This document shows, piece by piece, positions 57,163 through 64,000 of a stretch of DNA of 64,000 nucleotides. The DNA comes from Biscogniauxia marginata. Its lineage: Eukaryota; Ascomycota; Sordariomycetes; Xylariales; Xylariaceae. The number at the start of each line of letters is the position of its first letter. Positions within the stretch are counted from its first letter, which is position 1. The notes beneath the pieces are model-generated. The model ran no database searches. It had not been told where the DNA came from and saw only the letters and a list, made by a program, of their open reading frames with translations. The stretch lies in contig MU404092.1 of NCBI GenBank assembly GCA_022695795.1, positions 284,433-348,432 on the forward strand, in the 5' to 3' direction. A program made the translations under genes and the position numbers.

Positions 57163-57827
57163 ATAAAAATAAAACTTTTATTATTTAAAATAACTTTAAT
57201 ATTATTAAGATTTTTATAATAAAATTTTTTATTTTTATTTTTTTATATTTAAGTTTATTTAATTTACCGTTTAAAGTCTTTATCGTGATTTAAGTTTTAA
57301 GGGTTTTATTATATTTAATACGTTTAATACTTATATTACTTATAAATACTTTTAAGGTATTAATGTAAACTTATTAATTTAAGCTTATTATTAACTAAAC
57401 GTTTATAAAGATATTATAATATTAACGTTAAAAATCGATTAATTCATTTATAATTATTTTTAAAGTTTTATAGCTTTTTAATTAAATATTCGATTAAAGT
57501 TAAATTAAACCCGAAACGTTTTAATCGTTCGGCTATTTTAATATTTATAATTCGAGATTAACTTCGTTATAATTACTTTAAAGTTATTTATTATTTTAAA
57601 GAGTTTTTAATAATTTTTTCGAATTCCTCGAGATTTTTTTCGGAATTATAATTATTTTTAAAAATAAATTTCTTAAGGTTAAAATTCTCTTAAATTAAAC
57701 GCGAAAATTTTACTTTAAAATTATATTATTAAAAGCGACGTAGTTATTAAAATATATTTATTATAATAAAATAATATTATTAATAAAGCCGCGAGGCCGC
57801 GAAGTATTTATAATTTAAATAAATAAT

Positions 57828-58288
57828 TATTACAAATCAGCTCTATTGGAAAGAACCCCAACAAGGATGTCGAAATAGGAACCAAGAATATGCGAAATAG
57901 TGGGGACAGCACACATTCTATATAACATCACGTAATGTTAAACCTATGTCAGTTAGTTAACTAGGACAAACTCAACATAGTAAATCAAAGTTAGTCTTAA
58001 GACCTATTCAAGTTTAAAAGGTATCCAATATACCATAAGGAAGAAATAATGAATATAAATAAACTAGAATTTCTTATGTAATTAGTCTTTTGTTCGGTAG
58101 CTATTAATCTAAAACTATAATTACTCTTTGATACTATAGTAAGAGTACCTTGAAACCTCTTTGACGAACATAACATAGTAAATTAATTAAACCAATCTCA
58201 ACCCACTATTACCTTCAAATCAAGAAAACCCAGTACGTACTCACCTATGAAGTCAGCTGACTAGGAACACACAGGGAGGTTCGTCACA
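57828..58288 (+). mobile_element. Older solo LTR related to 51695-52146, TSD ATAAT
   Basis: Its last roughly 200 bases nearly match the solo LTR at 51695-52146 (for example AACCCAGTACGTACTC and AAGTCAGCTGACTAGGAACA). It begins TATTACAAATC where the other begins TGTTACGAACC, a transition-only difference. ATAAT flanks both ends (57823-57827, 58289-58293). It carries more transitions than the first copy. Confidence 0.85.
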
Positions 58289-58928
58289 ATAATATCGTAA
58301 TTACGTGTTTAACGCGTAAAATGTTATAAGTAAATAAATAATAAAAATGCTTTTTTAGTTATATTTAGTTATATATTTAGTAAATACGATAATTAATAAA
58401 GGTTTTTTTTAAATAATTATATATTTATTATTTATCGATTTTTTAATAATAAAGTTTAAGTACTTAAATACGTATATTTAGCGTTAAAAAGGTTCTTTTA
58501 ACGTTTACGTTATAATTTACCGTTTATATATTTAACGGCGCGTTACGACTAAAATCCGAAAGTATAAAGCGATACGAACTTTTAAGCGAATTTATTTATA
58601 AACCACTGTAAAAGAAGGGTATAAAATATATAATATACTTATATTTACTTATAAAGGTATTTTTAAGCGTTAAGTAATATATTTATATTAACTTATTAAA
58701 ATGTTTTTAAGTATTAAAGTTTTAAATTAATTAAAGCATTTAAATCGAGGTTATTACGAAACAAGGATTAAAATATTTTAACGCACGCGAAAATTTTCGA
58801 AAAATAAAAAATCTCGTGAATTAAATAAAAAAATATGTTAAATCGAGGCGATTTAATAAATAATTTAATATAATTTAATTTAATTTATATAAGTAAAAAA
58901 AGATATTACTATTTAATACGTATATATA

Positions 58929-59091
58929 TAAAATATATATAAATAATAATAAAATTATATAAAAAGAAAAGAGAAACCTTATAAGTTATAAACTTATAAG
59001 CTTTATATAAGAACCTTTATTTTCCTTATTTAACTAGGTTATTTTAAGGCTAGGGCTCGCAAGGTCCCTCGACCCTTATAACCTCGTATCA
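58929..59091. repeat. Terminal direct repeat, right copy
   Basis: Partner of 51231-51393. A purine-rich AAAAAAAGATA lies about 20-30 bases upstream. It ends GTATCA, keeping the CA terminus lost in the left copy. Confidence 0.85.
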
Positions 59092-61580
59092 ATTTAATTT
59101 AATATAATTATTAAAATAGATTTAAACTAATATTATTTTAAATTAATATAAATAAATTAATAAGTCGCTTTTAATTTAACTTATTTAATATTACCGCTCA
59201 TTTTAAGTAAATTTAAACTTTAGTTACAAGGATAATTCTACTATGAAATTTACTAGTGATCTTTAAAAAGAGACTTTAATATGAGGGTAGTTAGTTCTTT
59301 ACAACTTTCTAAGAGAGGAGTCTTGTAGAGACTATCTAGGTATCTATGTGGAGGTACCAAATTCAGAGATCTGCAGTATTGCTATACGGTTTAGGCTAGA
59401 CAGGGTTACCCGTGAGCACGTACCACTAGGTAGTACCGTCTGGTGTCAAGGAACAGGCGTCGCTATGATTTTGGCCGTTCCATCAGTAAATATTAACGTA
59501 GCTAGCAGCTACTGTTACCATACAATATCTAAGCGCCTTGTGAGCGCGACGAAGGACTCCCACCGCTTTTTGACTCCCCTCGCTTCTTGACAGGACTGTT
59601 GCTGCTTTCGCGACAGTTTAAACGCACGGTCTCTCGGCATCTATAGCGCATCCATGAAGTGTCCGAACAATGTAACAATATGGAAACCTAGAACCACAGT
59701 GTTACATTGTAAGGGTTTGGCTCATGAAGTGTCGGATCTACTACTAGGTAGGTTAGATCTTTCGGACTATATGAGCCGTGGTTCCAACGCTTTATTTTAT
59801 GATATTATTATCACGGCGGTAATTAGCCAACCACACTACACCACTCCACTCCCAAAAGGACAACAGAATATCAAGTTCCCTAACTTGACACCCTAGGTTG
59901 GACTATATGCCATGTGACGGTCCCCAGCCGCCACAATTATGTTGCATTTAAAATAATTCAAATTAACAAAAAAAAATTTATTTACGATCTTTTACCAGGA
60001 AAGATTTAAGTTGTTATGGTACCTTAGTACCTTTACTAGAGATATATATTGTATTCTCTAAGATGTCCATCTTGGAGACTCCTCCCCCCAACAACCAATC
60101 TTCGTTCAAAACTCTACAGCTTGGAGTCGTCTTGCATTAGGTAGTTCTATGCGGTCCTCTTCTCCACCAGTAGAGTGCAAATCATCTTATCGTCTACCTT
60201 GTGATATCTGTTGCTTAATAATTAGGTAGTTTCTAATCTTCGTTGACAAATCGAATAATCCATTCACACCTATGCTACGAATTTTTTAACAGGGGCAAAC
60301 ATACGAAACGTCGCAGACCGCGCACGGAGCTCTGGAAGACTGAATAGAAAGGCTGATTTCTAAGCAAGTCCCTATCTACTGTACGACGTGTGTCTGACAA
60401 CTGCAGCAAAAAGTATAAGTGGAGCGGATATACGTGGGATAGAAGATACGTATCTCTCCAATAATGACGTTGCACAGTATATAATAATAAGTGGAACCCA
60501 TCTTTAACCTTGGTAGTCTTATAGAGGTATCAATATACATAGGGAGGCTAGGTACAAATTCCAAATAGTTGCATGATCCTGCCCCAGACAACCGTGGATG
60601 ACTGTGGGTGTGCAATTTATGTGTATTCATTGGAATTATGTAACGAGAGAGAGGGACAGAGGATATATGTGTATGTTAGGATGTAAGTTTCGCATAGCTC
60701 AAGCAACGAGTAATAATTGTGTAACATGAGTTAAGAGACATAAGAGGCTTCATTTTTGCGGCAGTCCGCGAATATCCATTCTCTTCGAAACTCGGTTACA
60801 ATTTCCCACAGATAACTATCTATCACTATGTAGCTAATAGATATCCTAGTATGAAGGCTGCCGAACTTGTCGCTTATTGATGGTCGTGGGGGTGGTGTAG
60901 AATGATGAATGGAGCCACGGAAAATAACCCCATGCCGATCTACCGAAACCTATTTTTGTAAACTGAGATATCGTAATTGAGTTCCTGATGAGTGAGAGGA
61001 AAGTAGCTACATTTAAGCCGTAGGGGTCTGCAGATACTTCGCAGGGACAGCACGATTGACTACCACGTCTGACAACACAGATCATCATGTCTTATGCATG
61101 CCAACCACGTTATTAGCATAGAAGGACATCACTCAGGTTAGGATATATTCAAATCATTGGACGTAAAGTACTCCGTTTCTTAGATCAATCTTGGCTGCTT
61201 CATTGTGGCCTACATCTTTGCATCGAGGACTTCGTATTGTCTATTCTTCATCCCAAGCAGATCGCACGCAAAAAAAAACCCCGCAGAGATCTGGAATACT
61301 ATCTATGCGGAGCCCATAGTTGAGTTTCAAGGGGCATTATACCTTGGCCACATGGGTAGACAAATACCGGCAAGGATATTTGTCAGTTTGTCGGGAACAG
61401 GCTATGTCTATGTCGGCATCGGGACTCATGACCTTCCCGAGTGTGCTAAGAGGCTCCTGCTCCATAGCCTTGTTAGCGACGAACTTCAACATATAAATTA
61501 ACTTTCTATCTATCAACAAAAGTTGCTTCTTCGACTAAATGAAGTTAGGAGATTCGGCTTGACCAAACTAACGACTTTAG
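59092..61580. other. Intergenic region between the retroelement block and the P450
   Basis: AT-rich until about 59220, then normal composition. No gene is supported; frames at 59348-59590, 59654-59896 and 61205-61501 lack motifs. A pair of direct repeats (CATGAAGTGTC) and a GGCTCAT/ATGAGCC inverted pair occur at 59653-59778. Confidence 0.45.
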
Positions 61581-63266
61581 ATGCCTTTCGAACATTATTT
61601 CAATTTCAAGCGTAACACTGTTTCACCCAGTTCGCAGTTACCGTCTCGTGGTTTATTTTGGCAGGGACTTATCGTTATCCTTTCTCTGGTGTGTGCTATG
61701 GTCAATTTAGAAATCTTTGACTGGTTTTAACTGACATAAACTAGTACACAATCTATCACATTGCCCTCGTTATCTACCGGATCTGGTTCCATCCACTATC
61801 AAAATTCCCAGGCCCTAAGCACCTTGCTGCTACGAACCTAATATGGATGTGGAAATCTTACATCACGGGCACGAGCCAGTTAGAATTGAAAAAATTGCAT
61901 CGTCAATATGGTCCTATCGTACGTATCAGTGCTAATCGGCTAGATGTCGATGGTAGCATTGGGTGGGCGCCAATCTTCGGACATCAGCGTGGTGGAAAGC
62001 CAGAATTCTGGAAGCCCGCGGGCTCTTTCTTCCAAGGAGACCATCACAGTATTTTAACCGCTCGGCAAGAAACTCACCGACGCTTGAGACGGCATTTGAG
62101 CCATGCATTCAGCGATTCTGCCCTTCACGAACAGGAAGATCTGATTATGGGATATGTCAACCTATTAGTCAAACGACTGGGTGAACAGGCAGACGCAGGC
62201 ACGCCAACAAATATTGTCAGGTGGCTCAATTTCACCGCTTTCGATATCATCGGCGATCTAAGCTTTGGTGATTCGTTTCATAGTCTCGAGGACAACGATT
62301 ACCACCCCTGGATCCTGACACTCTTCCAGAGTATCAAAGGCGAAGGCCCCAACCGCATTGCGAAGGCATATCCTCTACTCGGTGCACTTTTCATGAAGTG
62401 GATATATCGTGGCGAGATTGCAAAGAGTGCGCAAAATCGAGAATATTCAGTAACCAAGGCCAAGGCCCGTATGGAGCTTGGTGTTGAACCGAACGGCGGT
62501 CGCCGAGACTTCATGACATACTTGATGAAGACCAAAGGGAATGACGCGCAGAGCTTGTCTGAACTCGAAATTCTTTCCCATTCCTCTATGTTCGTCGTCG
62601 CTGGGAGTGAGACTACGGCCACGGCTCTCTCAGGCCTCTTCTTCTACGTAGGACGGGACCAGAAGATTTACGAAGACCTGGCTAATGAAATCCGCAACGC
62701 CTTCAACGATGAAACTGAGATCAACATGCAGAATACCGTTCGGCTAGAATTCCTGAATGCTTGCCTCAATGAAGTACTGAGAGTGTACCCCCCGGCAACA
62801 GACCCGCCGCCACGTGTCTCTCCTGGTGGCGAGATCGAGGGAAAATATTTACCTCCTGGAGTAAGTGCGAATTTTCTCTTGAGACTTTGGACCGTACTAA
62901 TATACTGGATGGTAGGTTTTGATTGGCATATCTCAGGTGGCGACAATGTCCAATCCTCTCAATTTCCACGAGCCGGAAGCTTTCCGACCACAGCGCTGGT
63001 TGCCGCCAACTGACCCGCGCTACGACCCCGTATTTGCCAACGACAATCACGCCGCGTTCAAACCATTCAGTTACGGGCCCCGCGACTGTCTCGGGAAGAA
63101 CCTCGCCTATGCAGAAATGCGCCTGATCATGTCTAAGATCTTCTTCAAGTACGACTTTAGGCTGGAGCCTGGTCAGTCGAACTGGCATTCATCGCAGAAG
63201 ACTTTTACCATTTGGGATAAAGCGCCTCTCAGCGTCGTCCTGACGCGCAGGGAGGCGGTGGCCTAG
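61581..63266 (+). CDS. Cytochrome P450 monooxygenase
   Basis: Exons 61581-61688, 61745-62860 and 62916-63266 give 524 residues. The first exon encodes MPFEHYFNFK and a membrane anchor (FWQGLIVILSL) and joins through a 56-nt GTGTGT/TAG intron to YTIYHIALVIYRIWFHPLSK, then the FPGPK hinge. Without it the protein would lack its anchor. Landmarks: WxxxR-region HRRLRRHLSHAFS, oxygen-binding AGSETTAT, ExxR in NEVLRVYP, PERF-like FRPQRW and the heme-binding FSYGPRDCLG with the axial Cys. The second intron is GTAAGT/TAG with a TACTAAT branch. The sequence is closest in style to fungal CYP65-like enzymes (inference). It acts at the ER with a cytochrome P450 reductase; substrate unknown. Whether it belongs to the 35-50 kb set is doubtful because the retroelement lies between. 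Confidence 0.92.
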
Positions 63267-64000
63267 GTTGAACTGCGACTAACCTACTCGCTTCCGATGG
63301 GTATCATTGACGGGTATACCGCTAAAGCTCACTTAGCCTTGGGCTATCTCTAGGTATTTGGAGGAGGATAGGTTCCAAGGGTTGATGATTAGGTCCAAAG
63401 GCCAGGAGATTGTTCTTGTGTCTTAACACAGATCGAATCTTTTAGGGTGTTTGGGCCTTATCCAGTATGGAAGCCATAAAGGTTTGCATGCGGAGGGTCC
63501 TTTCTTTTTCTATCTCTAGCCTGCCCTCAACACCTCGTATTTCAATAGCATCAAAGGAACGATTATTCAATCATCCAATTAAGTCGTAGTAAGACAAAAT
63601 TTCTTGTTCGAGGCTAGGCGGTGGCAGTTGTAGCTAGTTTGAACTATAGATTAATTTAGCTTATGATAACGTACTACATAAGCGAGTAAACGAAACAAGC
63701 TCGCGAACGAAATTTCATAGTTATCACATTTTTAATTATTAAAAATCATTTACGCCGTATCGAAATTAATTAATAATTATTATTATTTAAATCGTTTTAT
63801 TTAACTTTATACTTTAAAAACCGAATATCTTTTTTATATTAAGTATTCGGTTTTTTAAAGTGTAATTTATATTATTTAGTTTATTACATTTTTCGAGTTA
63901 AAGTCCTTTAAAATTAAAATAAATAATAAATAATAAATAATAAATAATAAATAATAAATAATAAATAATAAATAATAAATAATAAATAATAAATAATAAA
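63267..64000. other. P450 3' flank passing into AT-rich sequence
   Basis: No gene seen. From about 63710 the composition becomes AT-rich and RIP-like, suggesting a second degraded repeat continues beyond the window. Confidence 0.55.
63919..64000. repeat. (AATAAAT)n microsatellite
   Basis: A 7-bp unit repeated about 11-12 times without visible interruption up to the end of the window. Confidence 0.9.

Larger units (their letters stand above)
51231..59091 (-). mobile_element. RIP-degraded LTR retrotransposon (probable Ty1/copia type)
   Basis: The block is bounded by 163-bp direct repeats (51231-51393 and 58929-59091). Between them the sequence is extremely AT-rich, with almost no open frames, as expected of RIP. 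Flanks ATATA and ATTTA could be a target duplication with one change. Minus-strand reading of 56060-56260 gives an Arg/Asn/Asp/Tyr-rich run resembling the basic tail of fungal copia-type Gag, which suggests the element lies on the minus strand. Three solo LTRs are nested inside. No coding capacity remains. The exact left edges of the terminal repeats are uncertain because similar AT sequence continues upstream. Confidence 0.65.

Noticed and set aside
59653..59778. Direct repeats and a GGCTCAT/ATGAGCC inverted pair, considered as a MITE
   Set aside because: Arms pair only over 7 bases with many mismatches further in, and no target duplication was found.
1..64000. Looked for tRNA, rRNA and CRISPR arrays
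   Set aside because: No convincing tRNA T-loop/acceptor pairing, rRNA sequence or spaced repeat array was noticed; a covariance-model search would be needed to exclude tRNAs.

Overview
The window looks like a chromosomal piece of a filamentous ascomycete (Pezizomycotina, probably a Sordariomycete; the class is inference). Genes carry short introns (about 50-100 nt) with GTAAGT-like donors, CTAAC-like branch sites and CAG/TAG acceptors. The families are fungal (Tos1-like wall protein, peroxin 13, NCS1 purine/cytosine permease, Vba-like MFS). A long AT-rich block at about 51-59 kb shows the transition-only decay expected of repeat-induced point mutation (RIP).

Layout. 5-20 kb holds ordinary genes: a Tos1-like wall glycosidase, an NmrA-like Rossmann protein, an aquaporin-like channel with a long hydrophilic N-terminus, PEX13 with a small hypothetical ORF behind it, and a reverse-strand NCS1 permease. 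20-34 kb is sparse and full of broken genes: an APH/choline-kinase-like pseudogene, an Asn/Asp-rich decayed ORF, a Baeyer-Villiger monooxygenase pseudogene, an SDR whose expected ATG reads ATA, and an aldehyde dehydrogenase with a frameshift at the active-site exon. One small secreted Cys-containing protein (25950-26247) looks intact.

34.7-49.9 kb is a compact set of metabolic genes with no PKS, NRPS or terpene synthase: arylsulfotransferase-like propeller protein, a tiny membrane ORF, glycine amidinotransferase-like enzyme, two isopenicillin-N-synthase-like Fe(II)/2-oxoglutarate oxygenases, a class V PLP enzyme of the cysteine-desulfurase-like group, a P-loop sulfotransferase and a Vba/DHA2-type transporter. 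Read together they suggest a small amino-acid-derived, guanidinylated, oxidised and possibly sulfated metabolite. That is the best candidate here for an undescribed system, and the pathway itself is inference.

51.2-59.1 kb is a nested retroelement graveyard. A roughly 7.9 kb element with 163-bp terminal direct repeats that differ only by transitions has been invaded by three solo LTRs, each with a perfect 5-bp target-site duplication. A cytochrome P450 follows at 61.6-63.3 kb, with its N-terminal exon recovered here. The window ends in more AT-rich sequence and an (AATAAAT)n microsatellite.
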